Positions 35,181 through 44,603 of a DNA stretch of 64,000 nt are shown piece by piece. The notes under the pieces are model-generated. The model saw nothing but the letters and a program-made list of their open reading frames with translations. It was not told where the DNA came from and ran no database searches. The DNA is from Ganoderma boninense (lineage: Eukaryota; Basidiomycota; Agaricomycetes; Polyporales; Polyporaceae), in contig CM035307.1 of NCBI GenBank assembly GCA_002900995.3, positions 2,542,001 through 2,606,000 of the forward strand. The letters are read 5' to 3'. Each line of letters opens with the position of its first letter. The first letter of the stretch is position 1. A program made the position numbers and the translations under genes.

Positions 35181-35959
35181 ATGGCGGCCCCCTCTCATTC
35201 ACACTCACAATCGGTCCATCCAGACATGCTCGGCGTAGGCCCGATCGAATGGGACTCGGTACGTCCTCTCGTCTGCCATCTCGCGCCATCCATCCTCCCG
35301 GGCCCCGCTCAACTGCTCACCCATTCTCCATTCGCACACAGGCCACCGAGAGAGCCCATCGCCGCTATCCCCGCAAGGCCTCGACCATACACGGCTGGCT
35401 CGTCAAGTTGCGCGGCACGCTCTCCGGCAACGAGGCCACCCGCCGCACCGGCATCCGCGAGATGCGCGATGCCGCCGCCATCCGCAAGTACAAGAAGCAG
35501 CACCCGGAGCAATTTCGCGGCCGCCCCAAGGGCAGCGTCTTCTGGATCTTCCCCAGACGCAGCACCAGTGGCCACGGTCATGCCCGTTCTCGCTCGCACT
35601 CCCACCGCGACGACCGCCGAGACGACCGCCACCGTGACCACCGCTCGCACAGTCGTCGCGACGACAGACACCACCGAGACCGACGCGACCGCCGCGATTA
35701 CCGCGAGAACCACGGGAATCATCATCCGTGTCTACACTTCCACCATCGCGTCAAGCCCCACCACCATGGCCACGGCACTTACATGGCAGGTGTCCTCACC
35801 AGGAGCCATCGTATGCGCGAGAAGGGGATGAAGTTGCGGGAACATGCTGAGAAGGAGCGGCGGCGGGAGCGTCGAAGGCGCAAGAAGCAGCGCACGACGG
35901 AGGCCTTAGCCATCAAGATTGACGGTGCTCTGAACAAGAACCGCTGGTGGCACAAATGA
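35181..35959 (+). CDS. His/Arg-rich basic protein, hypothetical
   Basis: Two exons (35181-35258, 35342-35959) encode about 231 residues. The N-terminal part MLGVGPIEWDSATERAHRRY is followed by a compact, probably folded block (TIHGWLVKLRGTLSGNEATR, REMRDAAAIRKYKKQHPEQF) and FWIFPRR. A long low-complexity Arg/His/Asp run (about 35585-35770) comes next. A basic helix (AEKERRRERRRRKKQ) and a tidy end ALAIKIDGALNKNRWWHK close the protein. The clean splice signals and non-repetitive ends argue that it is a real gene. No known domain is recognised. The composition suggests a nucleic-acid-binding or nuclear protein, which is inference only. Confidence 0.7.
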
Positions 35960-36320
35960 GCGGATGGACTTCTGCCGACACGTTCACGATGACCCTACGA
36001 CGATCCCGTAAGTTATGATACGAAGTTGTTGTATGCTTTGCCTCGCTGTACGATATCGCCATGCTCTGTTGCTATGTATTGTGCTTGCTTTGTAATGAGA
36101 TGCTCTAGTGGTGTTCGTACATTGCGTATGGAAATTTACAACTAGAACGACGATCACTACGTAACAGGCTACATCTAGTGAGACTGTATCCAAGTAAGTA
36201 CGACCTGCGCAATCAAGTCCCCAGCAGACGTCACAGGAGTCGTCAGCCCCTCATCGTGGTAATGAAAGACCCAACCCCGGAGAAGATGGTAAGTGAGGGG
36301 ACGACGGGTAAGCTTCCAAC
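35960..36320. other. Convergent 3' region
   Basis: About 360 AT-richer bases between two stop codons; no gene seen. Confidence 0.5.
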
Positions 36321-37733
36321 TCAATCCTCGTTATCTCCATCGTCCGCATCGACGTCTATGACATCCATGACTGTATCAGGGTCCGTCATCGCGTGCTTCT
36401 TCTTTTTCTTCCTCCTCTTCCGCTTCTTCTTCGCTGATCCCGCCGCCTCATCCCCGACATCCGGTGGAGGCCCGTCTAGGTTCAAGAGCGGATGTCCGAA
36501 TGGATCCACACGTTGCGGAGACGGCGGTGGTATCGGTTTTGTGGGTTGGGGCCGGGCGGGTGAGGTTTGCGCGCTCGCACTATTTGGGGATGCGATGGAG
36601 CTATGAGAAGACATGGCTTCTGCAGGTTCTATCCATCAGCCATGCGTTGGAAACGCGGCACGCAGGAGCGTGTCACTGGGCAATAGGGTGTGCTTGTGGA
36701 ACTCACTGCTAAAGAATGACCTCGCCGTCGACAGTGCGGCCCCGAGTAAGGATTGGGGCTGAGGGAGCTCCGGAGGCGGGGTATCCTTGATGACGATGAC
36801 TTCTCGCTCTTGATTTTCGGCCTTTGACGGTGCGGGTTTTGGGATAGTGGAAACTCCGTTGCCCTGGGACGGAGAATTGTGATGCGACTTCCCTGGGGGA
36901 TGCGATGGGGAGGGAGGATGCGACGGAGGCGCGTCGACCTGCATAGAATGGTCCGGCTCTGCTCCTGCCTTTGCTTTGTGCTTCTTTTTCTTCTTCCGTT
37001 TCTTCGGTGTCGAGGCCGCCATGCCATCCGAAGGATTAAGACTGTCGGGGCGGGGGATCTCCTCGACATCCGAGGTTTTGCTGGTCGGCTTAGGTTTGAG
37101 AGGAGATGCAGTTGCCTTTGTGGGGACAGTTGCTGGCTGAGACTGCGGAGGATCCACCTTGGCCTTCTTCTTTGGCTTGGGAGCGAATGGATCGAGGCGA
37201 CTCTTCTTAGTGATAGCTCTTGCTCGGCTTTCGTCGTCGTCGTCCGAGATGACTATGGCACTCGAGCCAGGGGTAGGGTCGTCCTCTTCCCGAGCGCGTT
37301 TTTTCCCATTTCCTACAAGCTTACTCTTGAGCTTGGAGGCTTCGTGACTATGGATGCTTGATGATGGTGGGACGGAGGCTCCAAGGCCTAAACTAAGAGT
37401 AGACAGTATTGAGTGAATACGGCTTACTTGACATGAGTGCGGCCGGACGTACCGTGGAGGTCTGCGCATGTACTCGTCAATGTCAAATGCGGGTTCACCG
37501 CGGGCTGCAGCCGACGGAAATTTCCCCTTGTAATCCTTCATCCAACCCGAAACGAGGCTGTCTACGAAGGCCATCGACCTGTCCACCTCGGCTTGGGCGG
37601 TCTCCAGATCAATGTCTTCTTCATCCCTTCCATCCTGGCCGGTCCAGTGGACGCGCCTCAACCGATCGCGATTGAATTTCAGGTCGTTTTCGGAGATTTC
37701 GAGTGTCTGAGAGGTTGGAACGAAACGAGGCAA
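36321..37733 (-). CDS. Lys-rich disordered nuclear-type protein, hypothetical
   Basis: About 430 residues. The N-terminal 90 residues look folded (FNRDRLRRVHWTGQDG, AQAEVDRSMAFVDSLVSGWM). The rest is mostly disordered: basic patches GKKRARE, KPKKKAKVD and KKRKKKKKHKAK resemble nuclear localisation signals, and IVISDDDDE and EVIVIKDTPPPELP resemble SUMO-interacting motifs. After a helix (SLLGAALSTARSFFSS) a last exon encodes KKKRKRRKKKKK and an acidic end DVDADDGDNED, TAA at 36321-36323. Its promoter is shared with the divergent Gemin2-like gene 215 bases away. No family is recognised; a chromatin or nucleolar role would fit but is inferred from composition alone. Confidence 0.72.
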
Positions 37734-37948
37734 GAGGGAAATCGTCCCTCACAGCGAACTCCGCATGAGGTTCCAATGGATATAAGCGCCCATAACGTCG
37801 TCGGTGCGCGTCTGTGGTCGCCTGTCCTCATGCCGTCTCCCTCGAGCCGGCCTCAACTCTACCCGATCCCGAACCTTTCGCTGCTTCCTGTCCACACGGG
37901 CTGTCGTCTCCCCCACAACAGTTCACAGCAAGTGTCAGTTCAACTGCC
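37734..37948. promoter_or_regulatory. Divergent promoter, Lys-rich protein and Gemin2-like
   Basis: A 215-base gap between divergent start codons. An in-frame upstream ATG at 37814 could extend the Gemin2-like protein by 45 poorly conserved-looking residues. Confidence 0.45.
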
Positions 37949-39389
37949 ATGTCACTGCCCGCTTTTGCCACGAAACGCAAGGCGGACGAGCTGGAGGATG
38001 AGGACGAAGAGGAGCCCATGCTGGGGCGCCAGGTGCTCCCGGTCGCGAACCTTCCGGATACCTTCAATGGCGTGCCTATGGACGGTATGCAATACCTGTT
38101 CACTGTTCGGTAAGCATCGCTCGTATGTCGCGGTCGTTAGAAAGAGCCGCGATGGGACGAACAAGGTTTGCTAACAGTATTCTTCGTCCAACAGTCGGGA
38201 CGCGCGACTGCTTCCCCACACCACCCGCGTGGTGAACCCGTATGATATCCCGGACCCCCCGCTGCCGGAGGCATCCTCGATGCAGAGCACATGTGCGGTT
38301 GTGGAGGACAGGCGGAACGATGTGCTGCCCTCCGAGGAATGGCGCGAGACATTCCTGCGACGGTTCAAGAATTTCCGTAAGGTGTGTATGCTCACCTATT
38401 CGTGTGCCCTGCCCCACGTATCCTTCTCGCCCGTTCCTTCGCCCGCATCTGTTTGCCGAGGACTGACGATTCTCGTCGGGTTTTGTTAGAATTCCGTCCA
38501 GCCCACTATCCATGTACACATCCCTGACTCTAACGCGAAGCTCATGCCGGACAAGAAGGAGCGCGACTTGTGGTGGGCGTTCCTTGCGGGACGACCGGAG
38601 AGTGAGTGGAACCCACCGAAAAAGTCCAAGCAGCCCAAGCCGTCGCGGTGGCAGCAACGTACCCAGAAGAGGCAGCACACGAGCTTCCAAGGACCACAGG
38701 AAGATATCTCTCTCCCATATGACGTTGGCGAGCTATATGGAGCTGACGCAGCACCGGAGACTGGGGGACTGTTGCCACAAATGTTCCTCTCACTGGCAGG
38801 GCAAATCAACCACTCAGGTATTGAGGCCGGCGCAGCGTATCCTCCGCCCCAGACAGAGGTGATCGATCCCCCGACCAACTTCGCGCCTATGATCGAGGAT
38901 GCTGTCGAGCTGCCTCTAGCTTGTTCGCCTCGCGAGCCGACCCCAACACTCCTGCAGCATATAGATCACGTACGCCACATTCTCTAATCAGTGCTTGGTT
39001 GCCTCTAACGTGGTTCCCAGAGATACGCCCTACATCTGTTGATGTACTTTGGCCACTGGATAAATACGCGCATAGAAGAAGGACACCTTCCGCATACCGA
39101 CATCACAGACGCGCACGGCCGGTGGATGTTCACACTCCTGTCTAGGGTGGACGACTGGATATCGGGAGATGAAACGAGCATGCTACGGACCTTGGGGCGA
39201 GGATGCATGGAGCTTATCGCGGAGCGACGTAAACGTCTGGTGGCGAAGGATTCTTCCCAAGAGTCACCGATGATTGACGAGATGTCCTGCTGGATGGTTA
39301 TAACTGCAATCATCGGCGTATGGGGCCAAACCGATTTGTGGATGGACGCGGAGGGTTTGCTGTCCAAGGTAGAATCACCGCCTATCTGA
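37949..39389 (+). CDS. Gemin2 / SIP1-like SMN-complex protein
   Basis: Likely scaffold of the SMN complex that loads Sm proteins on spliceosomal snRNAs. Four exons (37949-38109, 38195-38381, 38490-38969, 39021-39389) give about 398 residues. The N-terminus has an acidic stretch then PMDGMQYLFTVRRDARLLP, like the Gemin2 YL..VR.EA..LP segment. The middle has EEWRETFLRRFKNFRK and a charged variable part. The C-terminal helical domain reads RYALHLLMYFGHWINTR, RWMFTLLSRVDDWISGDE, SCWMVITAIIGVWGQTDL and WMDAEGLL. The start at 37949 was chosen for the compact N-terminus; an upstream in-frame ATG exists. The call rests on remembered family patterns, so confidence is moderate. Confidence 0.72.
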
Positions 39390-39999
39390 TTTATATGCAG
39401 CGGGTAGGTTGAACTCGGTGGACCGGGGAGGGGCAGTTGACACCGGTGTGTGCTTGCCTACCGCTCAATACTGTGTTCTGTGGTGATCAGCCGTAGCCTG
39501 AAGCATCATGTCCGTAGTCGTCACTGGCATGTACCGAGGGTGATGGATGCCACGGTTCACTGTCTTCGCCGCAAGGGATGGTTTCTTGAGTGGACGGGCT
39601 TGGAATGTCCGCGTACTTGATAGCGAAGTAGTTGGTCCCATTCGGCTTATTCTGGGGCACTATCTATCTAATGACAAAGTGAAACGGAACGACGGAGGAT
39701 CTGGAAGCTCTGTGTGGCATGTTTTCAAGGAGGCGGAAATGATGGATTACTGTGGCGGTGCAGTTTTTAGGGGAGAACGCCGTGGCCGGTGGACTTGTGG
39801 CGGAGGACGAGACTGGGCCGGCCGCATTTGGCCGGACAGCTGCTTCTGCACTTCTTCCGCTTCCCGTCACGGCCTCATAATTAGTTGGCCCTCGCCGTGC
39901 CCTTCTGTCGCGCACCCCCCACGTTCTTTTGAACAGCCGTCGCTCTTTGTCGCCCCTCTTGCCCTCGTCCCGCCTCCCTCCCTGCCACTACCACCAGTC
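39390..39999. other. Intergenic, promoter of GPI protein
   Basis: About 610 bases with no supported gene. The last 120 bases are pyrimidine-rich, as often found upstream of highly expressed genes. Confidence 0.5.
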
Positions 40000-40703
40000 A
40001 TGCGTGCCGTCTTTGCCCTCCTCTCCTTCGCTGCCTCGGCCCTCGCCTACTCGGTCATCCAGCCCGACGCGGCCACTGGCTGGACTACGAGTGGTCCCAA
40101 CGTTGTCGTCTGGCAGATGGTCTCCACCGACGCCGCCAACTTCACCATTGTTCTCAACAACCAGGTATGTTCTACCTTCCCTTCGAGCACAAGAGAGGGC
40201 ATCCCTGATTGTTCGATTGCGAAGAACGTCACGCCTGCTACTACCCAAATTCTCGACGCCCTTGTTGTCGGCACCCTCGGCAACATCACCGTCAACCCTC
40301 CGAGCGGTGGGTGGAAGGCGGGCAAGGGCTTCCGCGTGAACCTCGTCAAGGACAGCCAGGACCTCAACACCATCCTCGCCCAGTCGCCTCAGTTTGACAT
40401 TGTCACCTCCTCGTCCAGCACCTTCTCGACCTCGGTCTCCGCCACCGCGGGCTCGGGCACTCTGTGAGTACCCCTGGTTGATCTCGCGCGGAGAATGGGT
40501 GGATTGATGTGCCTTTCGCACGCAGGACTGTGCCTGCCTCGGCCACGACAGATGCGACCACGGGTACCGGCGCGAGTGCCCTCAACCCCACCACGTCTGA
40601 TACCTCCACGTCGCCCACCAAGAGCAACGGCGCATCGACCACTATGGCGATGAGCAACGGTCTCGTCGGTGCGCTTGCCCTCCTTGGCGCTTTCCTGGCT
40701 TAA
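40000..40703 (+). CDS. Ser/Thr-rich GPI-anchored wall protein (Knh1/Kre9-like domain)
   Basis: Secreted cell-surface protein of about 195 residues in three exons. Signal peptide MRAVFALLSFAASALAYS is followed by a beta-sandwich domain (VIQPDAATGWTTSGPNVVVW, NFTIVLNNQ, NITVNPPSGGWKAGKGFRVN, LVKDSQDLNTILAQSPQFDI) typical of the Ser-Thr-rich GPI-anchored family related to Kre9/Knh1. A Ser/Thr/Ala stalk and a C-terminal hydrophobic GPI signal (SNGLVGALALLGAFLA) end at 40703. The 60-base intron 1 (about 40165-40224) has a length divisible by three and no stop, so retention would add 20 residues; splicing fits the family better. Likely role in wall structure or beta-glucan assembly. Confidence 0.88.
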
Positions 40704-41152
40704 AAATGGCCACATTGAGCCAGAATGGACGCCGTTATGTTTTCGCCATCGGGACGATCGTTTTGTAATTAACTTTGGTATCCTCTCCGGACCCCTCCTA
40801 TTCCCTTCCCATTACTATACATACCTTATCGGACACCGAACGGTACTTGGGGTTGTTGTAGTTATCTCTGACCGTAGGAGTAGGCCGTTTTGCCCCTTGC
40901 TCCTTGGGAAAAGGTCTGCGATAGCCAGGGTCCATATATCAATCTACTCCATACCTCGCGCTCTACCTCCGATCTTCGAGAATTGTTATGTCCACAGGCT
41001 CTCCGTCTTGAGTCAGTTTGACGGAAACTTTCAAAGTGGGCAAAGTCCGAGTGAGTCGCATGATTATGCTCGGAGCTCGCGCGGGCCGGCATTTCTAACG
41101 GAACGGGGAAGCGTCGGTGTCGGAATTGCAGACTCTGCACTCGACGACGACC
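40704..41152. other. Intergenic, GPI protein 3' flank and QPRT promoter
   Basis: About 450 bases; no coding signal supported. Confidence 0.5.
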
Positions 41153-42513
41153 ATGTCGACCTCACAGGACGCTATCGATAACTACGAGTACCTTCTGCCA
41201 CCGAGCTGGAAATCGCAAATCGCAACGTGGCTCCAAGAAGATACCCCGTCATTCGATTATGGCGGCTTCGTGGTTGGGGAGGCTCCCCGTGAAGCGTTCC
41301 TCCTTGGCAAAGGCAAACAGACAGCAGTCCTCGCCGGCGCACCGTTCTTCACGGAGGTATTCGCACAGCTGGGTTGTGAGTGAGTGCTTTCACCGCCCCT
41401 CTTGCTGTGCCCTGCGACCTGCGCGGTTTGCGTTATCATTAATGTCGGGTGCCCGTAGGCCCATGGCATCACATAGCACCCTGGCTGCCGAAGCCTGAAT
41501 GACCTTGGGTGCTGATGCATGCGCGTTCTACACAGGGTAGAATGGCACTTGAAGGAAGGCCAGACGTTCGAGCCAGTGAAGCACGTTGCGACGGTCAGAG
41601 GCAAGGCGCGGCATCTTCTCCTCGGCGTGAGCGCATCGCGCTCAACATGCTCGCGCGCTGCTCCGGCATTGCGACACAGTGCGTCCCTCTATCCCCCTCT
41701 CGTGGGTCTCTGCTCTCGCCCTGAGCTTCTTGGTGCTGCGAACCGCGTTGTGCCCGCTTCATGGCGTTAGATCGAAGAAGATCAAGGACCTTGCGCGTGG
41801 CGCTGGTTACAAGGGCATCATCGCGGGTACGCGCAAGACGACGCCGGGTTTTCGTCTCGTGGAAAAATACGGGATGCTCGTCGGGGGCATTGACCCCACC
41901 GGACACGACCTGTCGAGCATGATCATGCTCAAGGACAATCACATCTGGTCTTCCGGTGCGTTCCTGCTTCTCGTGGATTGTGAAGAGTATTTGAATGCGC
42001 TCAATGTTCGCTTCGGTTCTACGATCACAACATATGTGGCCCTGGCATCTCTCGGATATCGATTGTTGCATCTATCGACCATAAATGACCAGGCTCTATC
42101 ACGAACGCTATCAAGCAGGCGCGCAAGGTTGGCGGATTCAGCCTCCTCCTGGAAGTCGAGGTCGGCTCCGAGGCAGAGGCGGACGAGGCGATCGACGCGG
42201 GTGCCGACATCATTATGCTTGATAACATCGAAGGCGCGGAGCTGGTCGGTGTCGCACGGCGGCTCAGAGAGAAGTGGAGTGGGAAGCGCAAGTTCCTGTT
42301 CGAGAGCAGCGGGAACATCACCGAGACCAACCTGCATGAACGCGCCATAAACGGTGAGCTAATTTTGTGCTCGCAGTTCCTTCACAAATGGACTTGTGCG
42401 CCTGACAACCCCCTGCAGAGGTCGACATACTGAGCACTAGTGTGGTGCACCAATCGGTGCAGCACATAGACTTTAGTCTGAAGATCCAAAAACCAGATCG
42501 GACGGAGTCGTGA
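41153..42513 (+). CDS. BNA6: Quinolinate phosphoribosyltransferase (one apparent frame break)
   Basis: Converts quinolinate and PRPP to nicotinate mononucleotide, the last step of de novo NAD synthesis from tryptophan. Start 41153 gives [20 protein letters not shown], then [71 protein letters not shown] (core motif), [62 protein letters not shown] and [19 protein letters not shown]. This covers the whole enzyme at about 300 residues. At 41624-41630 the frame jumps between ARHLLLG and ERIALN (one base missing or two extra), with no intron possible. The gene is convergent with the ACMSD-like gene; the stop codons are 53 bases apart. Confidence 0.92.
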
Positions 42514-42566
42514 TGCAATCCGTCTCGGTATATATTGCTATGTCTATATCTGCACCCCAACGTTCC

Positions 42567-43970
42567 TCATGATCCCAAATTGAAGAGAGCACATGCGTTG
42601 CCACCTCTCACTGCATCCTTGTCTGCCTCGTCCCACCCGTATACTCCATCGATGGCCTCCAGATTTTCAACAACACTCTTCCACTTCTCGGTCTCGCTCA
42701 GTGGAGGGAAGAACGGATGATCTGTACCGAACAACATTCTTTGTGCTCCTGCTCTCCTCTTCGCCGCCCCGTCGGTACCCTTCGCGCTGGATACCGCAGC
42801 AGAGGCCCCTGTGCTCTCATACTTGTCTGCACGTCCGATCACATCGCTGACGAAGCCTAGTTCCTCGGAACCATACGCAACGGCGTCGAAGTACAGCTTC
42901 CCAAGGTAATACCGGGCATCGTGCTGCAGACGCGAGGCAACGAGAGGATCATGTGCGACACAAGACGCAAGACGGGACGACAGCTGGGGAAGCGCACCGC
43001 CAGAGTGTGCGAGGAGGACGCGGAGATTGGGGTAACGATCGAACACCCCAGATAGGATGAGGCGCGTCGTTGCCTGAGATATGGTCCGGTGAGCACATCT
43101 GCGATAGGGTTCGTAGGAGGAAGCGAGATGGGGGACGTACTATGGTAGTCTCGAACGGGAACCCCAAGGCCAGCGGGAGGACGTGGCCGTTCGCCTTCTC
43201 GCCCCAGGCGTTCTTGTCAACGCCGTAGTGTGGATGAAGGAAGACCACCAGACCGGCCTTCTCGAGGGCTGCCCACACTGGGTCCAACGCTTCGTCGTCT
43301 AAGCCCTTCCCAACGCCTCTTGTGCCCATGATCACGCCTTTGAGGTGTGGTAGGGACGCGATCTGCTCCACTGTTGAGACCAGGGACTCCGTAGTCGCTT
43401 GTGGGACGAGCGGGAGCAGGCCGAAGCCGTACAGCCGCTTGAGGCTGGCAGAAACAGAAGGCCCGGTAGAGCAGTACGTTTCCAGATCATCGTTGAGTTC
43501 CGTGGCCAGGGCATGCGCGGTGGATGCGGGGAGGAAGTCTAACCAGGGATTCGCGGAGCTGGAAGGGGGATAAATGGGTTAGCGGGGTTCGTGATTCGCG
43601 GCATGCCAATTGCAGGGATGTGCTGCGGCAGGACTGACCTCACCACCGAGACGTCGATCGCATGCCGGTCCATGAACTTCAGCTTCTCATCGCGCTCCCA
43701 GTACTACGCCCTCGAAAGCGAGATTGAGTCGCACGCAACGCAGGGTGATCAGGTGGACGGACGGCGGAGGCTCAGCTCACCTGTGAGCCGATAGGCCGTC
43801 CGCTGCTGGGTTCGTCGTCGAGAATGAGGAGGCGTTCTTCGGGTTTGCCAGATTCAGGAGAGGCGCGGGTGAAGATGCGAGGCACCGAGGTCCGGCTGCG
43901 CAGGAAAGGCGGCGTATCGCGGGAGGTAGACGTGGGTGTGGATGTCGACGAGAAGTCTCTGCGCTGCCAT
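42567..43970 (-). CDS. ACMSD-like amidohydrolase/decarboxylase (one apparent frame break)
   Basis: Zinc-dependent decarboxylase of the amidohydrolase-2 family. Start MAAQRLLVDIHTHVYLPRY contains the metal-binding HxH. Exon 2 encodes YWERDEKLKFMDRHAIDVSV, followed by SSANPWLDFLPASTAHALAT, LKGVIMGTRGVGKGLDDEAL, VVFLHPHYG (metal/catalytic His), GVFDRYPNLRVLLAHSGGA and RMLFGTDHPFFPPL (catalytic Asp). The end is CALFNLGS, TGA at 42567-42569. At 43905-43907 an extra base in a run of three breaks the frame between YAA and FLRSRTSVPRIF. 2-Amino-3-carboxymuconate-semialdehyde decarboxylase is the best guess, helped by the QPRT neighbour. Relatives act on dihydroxybenzoates or uracil-5-carboxylate, so the substrate is not certain. 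Confidence 0.85.
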
Positions 43971-44603
43971 GACGTATTCTCGGGAGACGGACGTCGCGCG
44001 TTCTAGGGCGGTGTGCTGCAGCGGCACGACGCGCGGTGGAATATCGGAGCTGGAGGAAAATGCAAGGTCAAAGAGGACTCGAGGGTGGTGGACTGATCCA
44101 CAATGCTTCCGCGAGCATTAGGCGGAGGCGCGGCCACGTGAGGGCATGATCGCTGAGGGGGACGGAGCGCTGGTGCCCGCCCGCTTGTCTCGGAATGTCA
44201 AGGTTGTCCCAGCTCGCAGTTTGGCTCACACCGGCTCACACCCATGGAACGCCTCCATCCCCCATCGGATAGATCGTGGATGGTCCCTCTCCTCGATATT
44301 GATTCTATCGTGCCCATCACCCTTCTTCTGCGACAGAAGAGACAGCCAGCGTGCGAGCGCATGAGAAGCTCCAACCATCATCCCACCCACCGATTCGCGG
44401 CCTGCCCACTTGGGCAGTCTAGGACAACCATGATGGCGTAAACAGGGCGTAACGATGGCACGAGGGACTCGATCTTCTACAGTCAATGTCATTTCCTTCG
44501 CCTGGCACTCTGGGACATTCCATCCATTTCGGCTCCTTCACCTCTCCTCAGCGCGGCTCCATCGCGTAAACCTGCCAGCCTGACCGAGCCCACCCACAAT
44601 ATC
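43971..44603. promoter_or_regulatory. Divergent promoter, ACMSD-like and coiled-coil genes
   Basis: About 630 bases between divergent start codons. Short open frames only, no recognisable motif. Confidence 0.45.

Noticed and set aside
35139..35831. 230-codon Ala/Thr-rich open frame
   Set aside because: Overlaps the His/Arg-rich gene in another frame; the 35181 start with the 35259-35341 intron gives cleaner splice sites and a less biased protein.
40165..40224. Extra 20 residues in the GPI protein by reading through the first intron
   Set aside because: The intron is in frame and open, but it has GTATGT and a usable AG, and removing it restores the family spacing.
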